Part shown: positions 7,692 through 16,694 of the stretch, piece after piece
How positions within the stretch are numbered: position 1 is the stretch's first letter
Layout of the letters: the number at the start of each line of letters is the position of its first letter
Assembly (NCBI RefSeq): GCF_024346135.1
Contig: NZ_JAGQCJ010000001.1
Location: 1-64,000, forward strand
DNA: 64,000 nucleotides
DNA from: Cyanobium sp. CH-040
Lineage (GTDB): Bacteria; Cyanobacteriota; Cyanobacteriia; PCC-6307; Cyanobiaceae
Direction: 5' to 3'
The notes under the pieces: model-generated
Database searches by the model: none
Told to the model about the DNA's origin: nothing
Seen by the model: the letters and a program-made list of their open reading frames with translations, nothing else
Position numbers and translations under genes: made by a program

Positions 7692-9125
7692 TCAGCCGAG
7701 CAGGCGCCGCACCAGGCCGAGCTTGCCGGCGTAGGGGGGGTAGCGCAGCGGCAGATCCAGCCAGAAGGGCCGCCTGAGCACGCTGCGCAGATGGGAGAAG
7801 GTGAGGAAGCCGGCCTCGCCGTGGTAGCGGCCCATGCCGCTCTCGCCCACACCGCCGAACCCCAGCTGGCTGGCCCCGGCCTGCATCACCACATCGTTGA
7901 AGCACACGCCGCCGGAGCTGGTGCTCTCCAGGGTGCGTTCCTGGGCCTGGCGGTCGTGGCTGAACAGATAGAGCGCCAGGGGTTTCGGCCGCCCGCGCAC
8001 CTGCTCGAGCGCTTCCTCCAGGTGGGCCACGCTGACGATCGGCAGCAGGGGGCCGAACAGTTCCTCCTGCATCAGCGGGTCGTCGGCGGAGTCCACGCTC
8101 AGCAGGGTGGGTTCGATGCGCCGCCGGGCCGGATCGCAGCGCCCACCATGCAGCACCTGGCCCCGTTCCCGTGCGCCCGAGAGCAGGGCCGCCAGCCTGT
8201 CGTACTGCGCCTGGTTGACGATCGCGCCGAGATCCTCGCTCTGCAGGGGATCGGAGCCGTGGAAGCGCTCCAGCTCCGCTGCCAGGGCCTCCACCAGGCG
8301 GTCGCGCAGCGGGGCCTCCACCAGCACGTGGTCGGGGGCGACGCAGGTCTGGCCGGCGTTGATGCTCTTGCCCCAGGCCAGCCGCCGCGCCGTCACGGCC
8401 AGGTCGGCATCGGCGAGCACGATGGCGGGGCTCTTGCCGCCCAGCTCCAGGGTCACCGGGGTGAGGTGGCGCGCCGCTGCGGCCATCACCAGTCGACCCA
8501 CCCGGCCGCCGCCGGTGAAGAAGATGTGATCGAAGCGCTCCTCCAGCAGCCCGGCGGCCACGCTGCCGTCGCCGCACACCACCTGCACGATCTCGGGCGG
8601 GAACGCCTCGGCGATCACCTCGGCGATCAGGGCCGCCGTGGCGGGTGCGTGTTCGGAGGGCTTCAGCACCACGCTGTTGCCGGCGGCCAGGGCGCTCACC
8701 AGGGGGTGCAGGCAGAGCTGGAAGGGGTAGTTCCAGGGGCCGATGATCAGCACGCAGCCCAGGGGCTCCGCCAGCTCGAAGGCGCGGCCGGGCTTGAGGG
8801 GCAGATCGGCCGGCACGGGCCGGGGCGCCATCCAGCGGCGCAGGCGCCGGCGGGTGAGTTTCAGTTCCTGCTGCACAGCCACCAGCTCGAAGCTGGCCTC
8901 CAGGGCCGGTTTGCCCAGGTCGGCGGCCAGGGCCTCGAGCACCGCTGCGTGGTGGCGATGCAGCAGGGCGGAGAGGCGATCGAGCTGCTCCAGCCGCCAG
9001 GCAAGCGGCCGGGTGAGACCGCGGCTCACCGGTTCGCGCATGGCCTCGATCGGGGTCGACAGCATCGGGGTCGCCAGCATCGAACTGGTGGTGGGCATGC
9101 CGCAGGCCTGAGGTCGGCATGTCAC
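7692..9125 (-). CDS. NAD(P)-dependent aldehyde dehydrogenase, class 3-like
   Basis: Oxidises aldehydes to carboxylic acids; the closest functional group known in cyanobacteria is the fatty-aldehyde dehydrogenase type. Seen: the substrate and cofactor motif GPWNYPFQL, cofactor-binding FFTGGGRVG, the general-base glutamate in TLELGGKSP, the catalytic cysteine in NAGQTCVAPD and the C-terminal FNDV/FGGVGESGMGRYHGE signature. Length 477. The first 28 residues are Met/Thr-rich and unconserved in style; an internal ATG at 9041 (MREPVSRGL) is an attractive alternative start. The gene lies next to the LysM gene, but the two are separated by 87 bases. Confidence 0.9.
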   Translation of the reverse strand: MTCRPQACGMPTTSSMLATPMLSTPIEAMREPVSRGLTRPLAWRLEQLDRLSALLHRHHAAVLEALAADLGKPALEASFELVAVQQELKLTRRRLRRWMAPRPVPADLPLKPGRAFELAEPLGCVLIIGPWNYPFQLCLHPLVSALAAGNSVVLKPSEHAPATAALIAEVIAEAFPPEIVQVVCGDGSVAAGLLEERFDHIFFTGGGRVGRLVMAAAARHLTPVTLELGGKSPAIVLADADLAVTARRLAWGKSINAGQTCVAPDHVLVEAPLRDRLVEALAAELERFHGSDPLQSEDLGAIVNQAQYDRLAALLSGARERGQVLHGGRCDPARRRIEPTLLSVDSADDPLMQEELFGPLLPIVSVAHLEEALEQVRGRPKPLALYLFSHDRQAQERTLESTSSGGVCFNDVVMQAGASQLGFGGVGESGMGRYHGEAGFLTFSHLRSVLRRPFWLDLPLRYPPYAGKLGLVRRLLG

Positions 9126-9170
9126 CCTGGCAAACGCCGGTGGGCGGTGTGACGCACCCGGCGCGGCCCC

Positions 9171-9202
9171 CAGGACGGCTCAGGGGCAGGACGGCTCAGG
9201 GG
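9171..9202. repeat. Tandem 2 x 16-bp repeat
   Basis: The 16-mer CAGGACGGCTCAGGGG occurs twice head to tail upstream of the aldehyde dehydrogenase start. It may be only replication slippage in GC-rich DNA. It lies within the likely promoter region of the dehydrogenase gene. Confidence 0.8.
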
Positions 9203-9266
9203 CGAAAGCTGCTCAGCCCTGTGTAAGCCGGCCGGGGCGGCTGGGTGGGGGGTGAGGGCTAAGAGA

Positions 9267-9338
<72 letters not shown>

Positions 9339-9348
9339 ATGTGGAAGG

Positions 9349-9430
9349 TGGGCCGGGTTGGATTTGAACCAACGTAGGCAGAGCCAGCGGATTTACAGTC
9401 CGCCCCCATTAACCACTCGGGCACCGACCC
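9349..9430 (-). tRNA. tRNA-Tyr (GTA)
   Basis: 82-nt class II tRNA on the minus strand: acceptor GGGTCGG pairs with CCGGCCC (one wobble), anticodon stem GCGGA/TCCGC with loop CTGTAAA (anticodon GTA), a long variable arm and T-loop TTCAAAT. No encoded CCA. First gene of the Tyr-Thr tRNA pair. Confidence 0.97.
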
Positions 9431-9476
9431 GAACCACACCCCAAGAACTTACCAGCCAGCCTCCCTGCCCACGCCC

Positions 9477-9917
9477 ATGCAGCTGCTCGCCATCCACGGC
9501 CCCAACCTCAACCTGCTGGGCAGCCGGGAGCCGGGGCTGTACGGCAGCGCCAGCCTCGAGCAGATCAACGACGACCTGCGCTGCCGCGCCGGCTCGCTGG
9601 GGGTGGAGGTCGACTGCTTCCAGAGCAACCATGAGGGGGCCCTGGTGGACCGCATCCACGACGCGCGCGGGCAGGTGGACGGGATCCTGATCAATGCGGG
9701 GGCCTACACCCACACCTCGATCGCCATCCGCGACGCCCTGCTGGCGGTGGCCATCCCCTACGTGGAGCTGCACCTGAGCAACGTCCATACCCGCGAGCCC
9801 TTCCGGCATCACTCCTTCCTGGCCGACAGGGCGGTGGGGGTCATCTGCGGCTTCGGGGCCGGCAGCTACGGTCTGGCGCTGGAGGGTCTGGTGGCCCATC
9901 TGCGCGCCCAGCCGTGA
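9477..9917 (+). CDS. aroQ: Type II 3-dehydroquinate dehydratase
   Basis: Third step of the shikimate pathway: dehydration of 3-dehydroquinate to 3-dehydroshikimate for aromatic amino acids. The 146-residue dodecameric family is recognised by [18 protein letters not shown] (catalytic Tyr and lid Arg), [16 protein letters not shown] and the C-terminal [17 protein letters not shown] with the catalytic His. The stop overlaps the GTG start of miaE by four bases (GTGA), so both are translated together. Confidence 0.97.
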   Translation: MQLLAIHGPNLNLLGSREPGLYGSASLEQINDDLRCRAGSLGVEVDCFQSNHEGALVDRIHDARGQVDGILINAGAYTHTSIAIRDALLAVAIPYVELHLSNVHTREPFRHHSFLADRAVGVICGFGAGSYGLALEGLVAHLRAQP

Positions 9918-10558
9918 CCGTTGCCCCGCCCCAGCCCGTCGCCGCCCGGATCCGCTGGCTCGCCGCCCCCAGTTCCGGCGCCTGGCTGGAGCAGGCCCTG
10001 GCCCAGCCCGATCTGGTGCTGATCGATCACGCCCACTGCGAGCGCAAGGCGGCGGGAGCGGCCCTGCAGCTGATGTTCCGCTATCCCGGCGACGAGCAGC
10101 TGGCGGCGGTGCTCAGTCCCCTGGCGCGGGAGGAGCTGGACCATTTCGAGCGCGTGCTGGCCCTGCTTCGGTGCCGCGGTGTCGCCCTGCGGCCCCTGGC
10201 GGCGCCGTCCTATGGGAGTGAACTCAGCCGGGCGGTGCGGCGTCAGGAGCCCGGGCGCATGCTGGATGCGTTTCTGGTGGCGGGGCTGATCGAAGCCCGC
10301 AGCCACGAGCGCATGGGCCTGCTGGCCGAGCACTCCCCCGAGGCGGAGCTGCGCCAGCTCTACGGCGACCTGCTGGCCAGCGAGGCCCGCCACTTCGGCC
10401 TCTACTGGCTGCTGTGCGAGCAGCGCTGGCCCAGGCCGGTGGTGATGGAGCGCCTCGAGGAGCTGGCCGCGCTGGAGAGCCGGTGCCTGGCGGCCCTCCC
10501 CGCCGCGGGGGAGGGGGTGCGCATGCATTCCCCCGGTGTCGAGCTGCCCCCCCGGTGA
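9914..10558 (+). CDS. miaE: tRNA-(ms2io6A) hydroxylase (MiaE)
   Basis: Diiron monooxygenase that hydroxylates the isopentenyl side chain of ms2i6A37 in tRNAs reading U-initial codons. The 214-residue helical bundle shows the carboxylate/His ligand pairs: [27 protein letters not shown] and [13 protein letters not shown] start at 9914 overlaps the aroQ stop. The reaction needs oxygen, which fits an oxygenic organism. A 16-base gap separates it from the convergent TerB-like gene. Confidence 0.93.
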   Translation: MTVAPPQPVAARIRWLAAPSSGAWLEQALAQPDLVLIDHAHCERKAAGAALQLMFRYPGDEQLAAVLSPLAREELDHFERVLALLRCRGVALRPLAAPSYGSELSRAVRRQEPGRMLDAFLVAGLIEARSHERMGLLAEHSPEAELRQLYGDLLASEARHFGLYWLLCEQRWPRPVVMERLEELAALESRCLAALPAAGEGVRMHSPGVELPPR

Positions 10559-10574
10559 GCTGCCGCCGGCGGCG

Positions 10575-11042
10575 TCAGCCCCAGCCGATCAGGCCGGCGA
10601 ATTGACCGGCCAGCAGTCCCACCGGCGTACCGGCGCTGCGCGCCAGCTCCACCTCCACATCCCCCTCGAGGCTGGCCACCAGGTCGGGGTCCAGCTGCAG
10701 CAGCCGCAGCAGGCGGCCGTAGGCCAGCCGTTCGCGGACATTGATGCTTCCGTGGTCGCCGCTTCGGCGGCTGGAGCGGATCACCCCATAGGCCAGCTGC
10801 AGTGCCCGCTGCCGCTGCTCAGGTGTGGTCAAGGCTGCCACCAGCGCGTCCAGCCCCTCCACGGGGAGGCTGGCCGGGTTGGCGGTGGACAGGGTCTGAT
10901 CGAGCTGGCGCTGGTGGTCGGCATCGTGCCTGCCGGCCCGGGCGATGGCCTGGGACAGACGCTGACGCTCCTCCTCGCTCAGCTCGCCATCGGCCCAGGC
11001 CACGGTGGCGCCGATGCGGAAGAGGGCCAGCTCGGCGTCCAT
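10575..11042 (-). CDS. TerB-like helical protein
   Basis: 155 residues, all helical in appearance. The N-terminal segment FRIGATVAWADGELSEEERQ has the acidic A-x-ADGxxxxEE pattern of the TerB/DUF533 tellurite-resistance fold, which binds divalent metal. No catalytic residues are recognisable. Its ATG overlaps the mtnD stop by one base (TGATG), so it is translationally coupled to mtnD; a functional link with methionine salvage is not known. The family call is moderate and the function unknown. Confidence 0.7.
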   Translation of the reverse strand: MDAELALFRIGATVAWADGELSEEERQRLSQAIARAGRHDADHQRQLDQTLSTANPASLPVEGLDALVAALTTPEQRQRALQLAYGVIRSSRRSGDHGSINVRERLAYGRLLRLLQLDPDLVASLEGDVEVELARSAGTPVGLLAGQFAGLIGWG

Positions 11043-11653
11043 CAGCCGGCCGCTGCCAGCAGCTGATCGAGCAGCGGGTAGGCAGCGGCGATCGGATCGC
11101 CCGTGAAGCTCGCCACCCAGCCGTCGGGGTTGTGGAAGAAGCGCAGGGCACAGAAGCGGGGTTCAGGCCCCATGTCGAACCAGTGGCGGGTGCCTGCGGG
11201 CACGGCGATCCAGTCGTCGGCCTCGCAGATCAGCTGCAGCACCTCATCCGCCAGATGCAGGCAGAACAGCCCCCGGCCCTCCACGAAGAAACGCACCTCG
11301 TCCTCGCTGTGGGTGTGTTCGGCCAGGAATTTGCGGCGCAGCTCCTGCCGGCCGGGGTGATCGGGGGTGAGGCGGATCGCATCCACGGTGGGGTAGCCAC
11401 CCACCTCCCGCATCCGGGCGATCTCGTCGGCGTAGGCGTCGAGAATCTGCTCCGGGGAAGCGCCGGGCGGCAGGGTGGCCCGGGCCGGCCAGCGCTCGAA
11501 GCGGATGCCCCGCGCGGCCAGCTGCCGCTGGATCTCCTCAGCGTCGCTGCTCACCAGTTCCGGCCGCGGCTGATGGGCGCCGGTTTCAGCATCCGGATCC
11601 TGCGGTGCGCTGGCCGGGCTGGCAGGGTGCCGGTAGATGGTGAGCAAACTCAT
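11042..11653 (-). CDS. mtnD: Acireductone dioxygenase
   Basis: Cupin metalloenzyme of the methionine salvage pathway; with iron it makes 2-keto-4-methylthiobutyrate and formate, with nickel an off-pathway product. The metal ligands lie in HTHSEDEVRFFVEG and in PAGTRHWFD. 203 residues with an inserted acidic/Ala-rich segment after residue 10 compared with shorter family members. The start MSLLTIYRHP matches the family. It forms a salvage set with mtnB and mtnC 9 kb away. The ATG overlaps that of the divergent cobI, leaving no intergenic space for a promoter pair. Confidence 0.95.
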   Translation of the reverse strand: MSLLTIYRHPASPASAPQDPDAETGAHQPRPELVSSDAEEIQRQLAARGIRFERWPARATLPPGASPEQILDAYADEIARMREVGGYPTVDAIRLTPDHPGRQELRRKFLAEHTHSEDEVRFFVEGRGLFCLHLADEVLQLICEADDWIAVPAGTRHWFDMGPEPRFCALRFFHNPDGWVASFTGDPIAAAYPLLDQLLAAAG

Positions 11654-12437
11654 GGGTGGCCCAGCGCCGCTGCAGATCAGCGTAGGGGCGGCTGCCGCCG
11701 GCGTGACGCTGGTGGGGGTGGGCCCCGGCGATCCGGAGCTGCTCAGCGTGGCGGCACTGCGGGCGATCCGCGCGGCCGCGGTGGTGGCCTATCCGGTGGC
11801 CCGGACCGGCGGCGAGGGCATGGCCGCCGCCATCGCCGCGCCCTGGCTGCTCCCCGGGCAGCGCCGCCTGCCGCTGCTCTTTCCGATGGTGGCCGAAGCC
11901 GCCCCGCGCATCGCCGCCTGGCATGCCGCCGCCGATGCCCTGGCGGCGGAGGTCGCCGCCGGCTGGCCGGTGGTGCTGCTCTGCGAAGGTGACGTGTCGC
12001 TCTTCGCCAGCAGCGGCTATGTGCAGCTGGCCCTGCGTCAACGCCATCCCCACTGTCCGGTGCGGCTCGTGCCGGGGGTGCCGGCCGTGTGCGCGGCCGC
12101 GGCGATGGCCGCCGCCGCCGGCATCCCCTGGCCGCTGGCGCTGCAGAGCGAGGGCCTGCTGATCCGCCCCACGCCGGAGAGCGCCTCCGGACTGGCGGAC
12201 CTCCTGGACCAGGCCGCCGCCACGGCCACGACCGTGGCCCTGCTCAAGCTCGGCCGGCGCTGGCCGTGGGTGCGGGAGCTGCTGGAACGCCGGGGACTGC
12301 TGGACGGCGCTCTGCTGGCCCAGCGGGTGGGCTGGCCCGACCAGCTGCTGGCCCCGGCGTCGGCGGTGCCGGCGGAGGTGCGGCCCTACTTCTCCCTGCT
12401 GCTGATCCGTCAGGGCTGGCCGGCGGTGCTGCCCTGA
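11637..12437 (+). CDS. cobI: Precorrin-2 C20-methyltransferase (CobI/CbiL)
   Basis: SAM-dependent tetrapyrrole methylase adding the C20 methyl group on the route to cobalamin or pseudocobalamin. Seen: VGVGPGDPELLSVAALRAI (methylase loop), LLCEGDVSLFASSGYV and VRLVPGVPAVCAAAA. Length 266. Two ATGs (11637 and 11652) lie at or within the divergent mtnD start; a GTG at 11703 just before the first conserved strand is another possibility. The 3' end overlaps the convergent dus gene by 28 bases. Confidence 0.9.
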   Translation: MVSKLMGGPAPLQISVGAAAAGVTLVGVGPGDPELLSVAALRAIRAAAVVAYPVARTGGEGMAAAIAAPWLLPGQRRLPLLFPMVAEAAPRIAAWHAAADALAAEVAAGWPVVLLCEGDVSLFASSGYVQLALRQRHPHCPVRLVPGVPAVCAAAAMAAAAGIPWPLALQSEGLLIRPTPESASGLADLLDQAAATATTVALLKLGRRWPWVRELLERRGLLDGALLAQRVGWPDQLLAPASAVPAEVRPYFSLLLIRQGWPAVLP

Positions 12438-13435
12438 GCGGCTTCCGCCCTGGCCAGCAGCGCCAGCGCCTCGGCGGGGGTGGGGGCGCGCATCAGGGCG
12501 TGACGCAGCTGGGGGGCGCCTGGGAAGCCATTGCAGGTCCAGCTGAGGTGTTTGCGGGCGATCAGCAGGCCGTGGTCGCCCCTGGCGGCCACCAGGGCCC
12601 GCAGCTGCTCGGCCGCCAGGGCCAGCTTTTCGGCGGCGCCGGGGGTGGGCGGGATCGGTCGGCCGCTGAGGGCGGCATCGAGCTGGCCCACCAGCCAGGG
12701 GGCGCCCATGGTGCCGCGGCCCACCATCACCCCATCGGCGCCGGTCTCGGCCAGGCAGCGCAGGGCGTCTTCGGGGCTGTTGATGTCGCCGTTGGCGATC
12801 ACGGGAATCGCCAGGGCCTGCTTCACGGCGGCGATGGCACCCCAGTCGGCGCGGCCCTTGAAGCCCTGCTCGCGGGTGCGGCCGTGCAGGGTGAGCAGCT
12901 GGGCGCCGGCGGCCTCCAGCTGACGGCACCAAGGGATCGGCTCGGCGTCGCTGCCGCACCAGCCCAGGCGGGTTTTCACCGTGACCGGGATGGCCACGGC
13001 CGCGGCCACGGTGTCCACGATCCGGGCGGCCAGACCGGGCTCGCGGATCAGGCCACTGCCGCCGCCTTTCTTGGCGATCTTCTTCACCGGACAGCCCATG
13101 TTGATGTCGATCAGGAAGGCACCGGCGGCCTCGGCGCGGCGGGCCGCCTCGGCCATGGCGGCGGGCCGGTGATCAAACAGCTGCACGCCGATCGGGCCGG
13201 CCTCCTCGGCCAGCTCCTCCACCTTGCGGCGGCCGTGACCCAGCTCCAGGCTGGTGGCGTTCACCATCTCGGTGAACAGCAGCGCATCGGGCGCCCAGCG
13301 CCGCACCAGCTCCCGGAAGATGCGGTCACTCACCCCCGCCAGCGGCGACTGCAGCACCCGGCAGCGCAGTGCCCGCGGGGTGCCGCGGCCGGCCAGCTGG
13401 AGCGGCGCCAGGGAGTGGTGCGGAGCGGTGATCAT
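12410..13435 (-). CDS. dus: tRNA-dihydrouridine synthase
   Basis: FMN-dependent reductase of specific uridines in tRNA D-loops. The TIM barrel shows LQSPLAGVSDRIFREL near the N-terminus, the catalytic cysteine in DINMGCPVKK, VTVKTRLGW, TLHGRTREQGFKG and the FMN-phosphate site GRGTMGAPW. 341 residues; closest in style to DusB. The start at 13435 is near the DUF1823 gene on the other strand (28 bases), so a compact divergent promoter must lie there or further into the genes. Confidence 0.93.
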   Translation of the reverse strand: MITAPHHSLAPLQLAGRGTPRALRCRVLQSPLAGVSDRIFRELVRRWAPDALLFTEMVNATSLELGHGRRKVEELAEEAGPIGVQLFDHRPAAMAEAARRAEAAGAFLIDINMGCPVKKIAKKGGGSGLIREPGLAARIVDTVAAAVAIPVTVKTRLGWCGSDAEPIPWCRQLEAAGAQLLTLHGRTREQGFKGRADWGAIAAVKQALAIPVIANGDINSPEDALRCLAETGADGVMVGRGTMGAPWLVGQLDAALSGRPIPPTPGAAEKLALAAEQLRALVAARGDHGLLIARKHLSWTCNGFPGAPQLRHALMRAPTPAEALALLARAEAAQGSTAGQP

Positions 13436-13463
13436 GGTGATCCGATTGTGATGCTCCAGGCCG

Positions 13464-13943
13464 ATGGCTCCCGATCAGGCCGCCACCACCCCGGCTGCCT
13501 ACCCCCTGAGCCGGGCACTGCTGGAGGCGGTGCTGGCCGACCGCACCAGCGATCGCTTCGTGTGTGAACTGATCTGGCCGCGCCTGGACTATGCGCCCGA
13601 TGGCTCCGGCACCTGGTGCGCGGGCCCGGCGACAAGCGACGCCTGGCGGGAGCCGTTCCCGGTCGAACCCCAGTTCATCGCCGAGCGGCCCCCCGCGGTG
13701 GCGCTCACCCGCTCGATTGCCAGGGAGCACAAGAAGCTGCTGAAGGAGCAACTGGGCTTCACGGGCTACCGGATCGGCGAGCTCTACCCGCGCCGCACCC
13801 GCCGCGCCACCGCCGTGAACTGGCTGCTGGCCCACCTGGCCGAGCGCGGCGAGCCGCTGCCGGACACGGGCCCGCTGCCGGAGCTGCTGCCGGCGCCGGT
13901 CGATCCGGTGGCCGGCCATCCCGGCGATCTGCCGGTGCGCTGA
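13464..13943 (+). CDS. DUF1823 family protein
   Basis: 159 residues. The core from WPRLDYAPDG through FIAERPPAVALTRSI, HKKLLKEQLGFTGYRIGELYPRRTRRATAVNWLL is the hallmark of DUF1823, a family confined to cyanobacteria and plastid-bearing eukaryotes with no assigned biochemical role. The C-terminal 25 residues are Pro/Gly-rich and probably disordered. It precedes der on the same strand with a gap of 115 bases. Confidence 0.88.
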   Translation: MAPDQAATTPAAYPLSRALLEAVLADRTSDRFVCELIWPRLDYAPDGSGTWCAGPATSDAWREPFPVEPQFIAERPPAVALTRSIAREHKKLLKEQLGFTGYRIGELYPRRTRRATAVNWLLAHLAERGEPLPDTGPLPELLPAPVDPVAGHPGDLPVR

Positions 13944-14058
13944 CGGGAGGGGGAACAGGCTTATCGATGGGGCACCAGTTGTGGCGGGTTTGGTGAGCGC
14001 ACCGCAGGGGGGGCGGGTCTGTAGGGTCGATTCAGGACAGTTGTTGAGATAAGCCGTT

Positions 14059-15414
14059 TTGACCCTGCCGGTCGTTGCCATCATCGGCCGCCCCAACGTG
14101 GGCAAATCCACCCTGGTGAATCGTCTCTGCCGCAGCCGCGAGGCGATCGTGCACGACGAACCGGGCGTGACCCGTGACCGCACCTACCAGGAGGGTTTCT
14201 GGGGCGATCGCACCTTCAAGGTGGTGGACACCGGCGGCCTGGTGTTCGACGACGACAGCGAATTCCTGCCGGAGATCCGCGAGCAGGCCAACCTGGCCCT
14301 GGCGGAGGCCGCGGTGGCCCTGGTGATCGTGGATGGCCAGCAGGGCTGCACGGCGGCCGATGAGGCGATCGCCACCTGGCTGCGCGGCCACGACGTGCCC
14401 GTGCTGCTGGCGGTGAACAAGTGCGAGTCGCCCGAGGCCGGCCTGGCCATGGCGGCCGAGTTCTGGGGGCTGGGCCTGGGCGAACCCCATCCGATCTCGG
14501 CGATCCACGGCGCCGGCACCGGCGATCTCCTGGATCAGGTGATCAGCTTTCTGCCCCCCACCAGTGAGGAAGGGGCCGAGGAGCCGATCCAGATGGCGAT
14601 CATCGGCCGCCCCAACGTGGGCAAATCCAGCCTGCTCAATGCCATCTGCGGGGAGCAGCGGGCGATCGTGAGCCCGATCCGCGGCACCACCCGCGACACG
14701 ATCGACACCACGGTGGAGCGCGAGAACCACACCTGGAAGATTCTCGACACCGCCGGCATCCGCCGCAAGCGCTCGGTGAACTACGGGCCGGAGTTCTTCG
14801 GCATCAACCGCAGCTTCAAGGCGATCGAGCGCTCGGATGTGTGCGTGCTGGTGATCGATGCCCTCGATGGCGTCACCGAACAGGATCAGCGCCTGGCGGG
14901 CCGCATCGAGGAGGACGGCCGCGCCTGCGTGGTGGTGGTGAACAAGTGGGACGCGATCGAAAAGGACTCCCACACCATGCCGGCGATGGAAAAAGAACTC
15001 CGCGCCAAGCTCTATTTCCTCGACTGGGCGCCGATGCTGTTCACCTCGGCCCTCACCGGCCAGCGGGTGCAGAGCATCTTCGCCCTGGCCCTGCTGGCGG
15101 TGGAGCAGCACCGCCGCCGGGTGAGCACCTCCGTGGTGAATGAGGTGCTCACCGAGGCGCTCAGCTGGCGCACGCCGCCCACCAGCCGCGGCGGCCGCCA
15201 GGGCCGCCTCTACTACGGCACCCAGGTGGCCACCCGGCCGCCCAGCTTCACGCTGTTCGTCAACGACCCCAAGCTGTTCGGCGACACCTACCGCCGCTAC
15301 ATCGAGCGTCAGATCCGTGAGGGACTGGGCTTCGAGGGCACGCCGATCCGGCTGTTCTGGCGGGGCAAGCAGCAGCGTGACGCCGAGCGCGACCTGGCCC
15401 GCGTCAAGCGCTGA
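14059..15414 (+). CDS. der: GTPase Der (EngA), ribosome assembly
   Basis: Essential double GTPase for 50S subunit maturation. Two G domains are visible: GRPNVGKS at about residues 10 and 184, with DTGG and DTAG switch II motifs, NKCE and NKWD G4 motifs; the C-terminal KH-like domain ends [20 protein letters not shown]. 451 residues, standard. The start codon is TTG at 14059; no ATG is available near the conserved [13 protein letters not shown] start. A 14-base gap to the ECF permease gene suggests an operon that runs on through proC. Confidence 0.96.
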   Translation: MTLPVVAIIGRPNVGKSTLVNRLCRSREAIVHDEPGVTRDRTYQEGFWGDRTFKVVDTGGLVFDDDSEFLPEIREQANLALAEAAVALVIVDGQQGCTAADEAIATWLRGHDVPVLLAVNKCESPEAGLAMAAEFWGLGLGEPHPISAIHGAGTGDLLDQVISFLPPTSEEGAEEPIQMAIIGRPNVGKSSLLNAICGEQRAIVSPIRGTTRDTIDTTVERENHTWKILDTAGIRRKRSVNYGPEFFGINRSFKAIERSDVCVLVIDALDGVTEQDQRLAGRIEEDGRACVVVVNKWDAIEKDSHTMPAMEKELRAKLYFLDWAPMLFTSALTGQRVQSIFALALLAVEQHRRRVSTSVVNEVLTEALSWRTPPTSRGGRQGRLYYGTQVATRPPSFTLFVNDPKLFGDTYRRYIERQIREGLGFEGTPIRLFWRGKQQRDAERDLARVKR

Positions 15415-15428
15415 GGAGCTTGTCCTGA

Positions 15429-16391
15429 GTGGACTTCCTGCGTCAGCTGCCGATCGGCCAGTTCGTGGCGGAGGAGCCCGGGCCGGCGGCGGGCCGGCGG
15501 AGCGGCAGCTGGCTGCGCCGCCTCGATGCCCGCCTCAAGCTGGCCTGGACCGTGGCCTTCCTGGTGACCCCCATCCTGGCCGGGGTGCCCTGGCGTCTGG
15601 CCCTGGTGGGTCTGCTGCTGCTGATCACCGCCTGCAGCGGTCTCCCCTGGAGGGTGTGGCGGCGCAGCCTGCCGCTGCTCCTGGCCCTGGCGCTGCTGGT
15701 GGGTGGCCTGGCCCTGTTCCTGCCCACCGGCGGTGTGCCGCCCGCACCGCTGCAGCGCCCGCCGGCGGAGGTGCGTCTGGCGTCCGGCTCACCGCTGGAG
15801 CCTCCGCCGGAGCGCAGCGGCAGAGCCTGGGAACTGCTGCGTCTGGGGCCCGCGCAGCTGGGGCCGCTCAGCCTGGGGCCCCTGGTCGTCACCCGGCGCT
15901 CGGCCCAGCTGGCCCTCAATGGCTCCACGCTCCTGGTCACCCTGGTGCACAGCGCCAACCTGATGCTGCTCACCACCCGACCCGAGGAGCTGGTGTGGGC
16001 GATCAGCTGGCTGCTGGCGCCCCTGGGCCGTCTGGGCTGGCCGGTGCAGCGGCTCGGCTTCACCCTGCTGCTGTCGCTGCGCTTCCTCCCCCTGGTGCAG
16101 GAAGAGCTGCAGAACCTGCTGCGCTCCCTGGCCACCAGGGCGGTGAATCTGCGCCGTCTGGGCTGGAAGCCATCCCTGGGCCTGGTGCTGGCGGTGGGGG
16201 AGCGGCTGCTGGCCAACCTGCTGCTCCGGGCGGAGCAGGGGGCCGAGGCCCTGCTCGCCCGGGGAGGGCTGTGGCTGCCCCCTGAGCAGCTGCACCGTCC
16301 CTCGCCACCACGGCCCTGGCTCAACCTGGCGGCTCTCCTGGGCCTGATCGCCCTGGTTGGGCTGCGCTGGAGTGTTGGTGGTACGCGGTGA
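15429..16391 (+). CDS. ECF transporter transmembrane protein (CbiQ/EcfT family)
   Basis: Integral membrane protein, 320 residues, with five to six hydrophobic segments (about 43-60, 64-84, 90-105, 155-175, 290-310). The family-typical coupling helices with the A-R-G-like motif appear as LRSLATRAVNLRRLG and AEALLARGGLW. Such proteins couple a substrate-specific S component to ATPases for vitamin or metal uptake; the substrate is unknown. An extra Pro-rich loop of about 50 residues sits after the third segment. GTG start at 15429. The position between der and pipX is a common picocyanobacterial arrangement. Confidence 0.85.
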   Translation: MDFLRQLPIGQFVAEEPGPAAGRRSGSWLRRLDARLKLAWTVAFLVTPILAGVPWRLALVGLLLLITACSGLPWRVWRRSLPLLLALALLVGGLALFLPTGGVPPAPLQRPPAEVRLASGSPLEPPPERSGRAWELLRLGPAQLGPLSLGPLVVTRRSAQLALNGSTLLVTLVHSANLMLLTTRPEELVWAISWLLAPLGRLGWPVQRLGFTLLLSLRFLPLVQEELQNLLRSLATRAVNLRRLGWKPSLGLVLAVGERLLANLLLRAEQGAEALLARGGLWLPPEQLHRPSPPRPWLNLAALLGLIALVGLRWSVGGTR

Positions 16392-16427
16392 ACTTAAATA
16401 CCGGCACTGCCCTTGCCCGATGGCGGC

Positions 16428-16694
16428 GTGACCTCTGAGCGCTATCTCAACCACCCCACCTTCGGGATGCTCTATCGCGTGGCTCCGGTGGCCGATGGGC
16501 GTGATCTCTACGCCACCCTCTACGCCCAGCGGATCTTCTTCGTGGTCACCCTCCAGCCCCGTGGCGCCAGCTTCGAGGTGGTGCCGCTGATGGATGCGCG
16601 CCACTTCGCCGAGCAGAATCTGGCCCGCGCCCGCCGCGAGGGCTCCGCTGCCCACACCTACTGGCGGCAGTTGTTTGACCAGACCTTCATCTGA
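16428..16694 (+). CDS. pipX: PII-interacting protein PipX
   Basis: PipX shuttles between the PII protein and the global nitrogen regulator NtcA, coactivating NtcA when 2-oxoglutarate is high. The N-terminal Tudor-like domain is clear: SERYLNHPTFGMLYRV, LYATLYAQRIFFVV and FEVVPLMDARHFAEQNL, followed by a helical tail. I chose GTG at 16428 (88 residues, MTSERYLNHPTFG), which matches known PipX N-termini better than a TTG five codons upstream. The 3' end overlaps pipY. Confidence 0.93.
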   Translation: MTSERYLNHPTFGMLYRVAPVADGRDLYATLYAQRIFFVVTLQPRGASFEVVPLMDARHFAEQNLARARREGSAAHTYWRQLFDQTFI

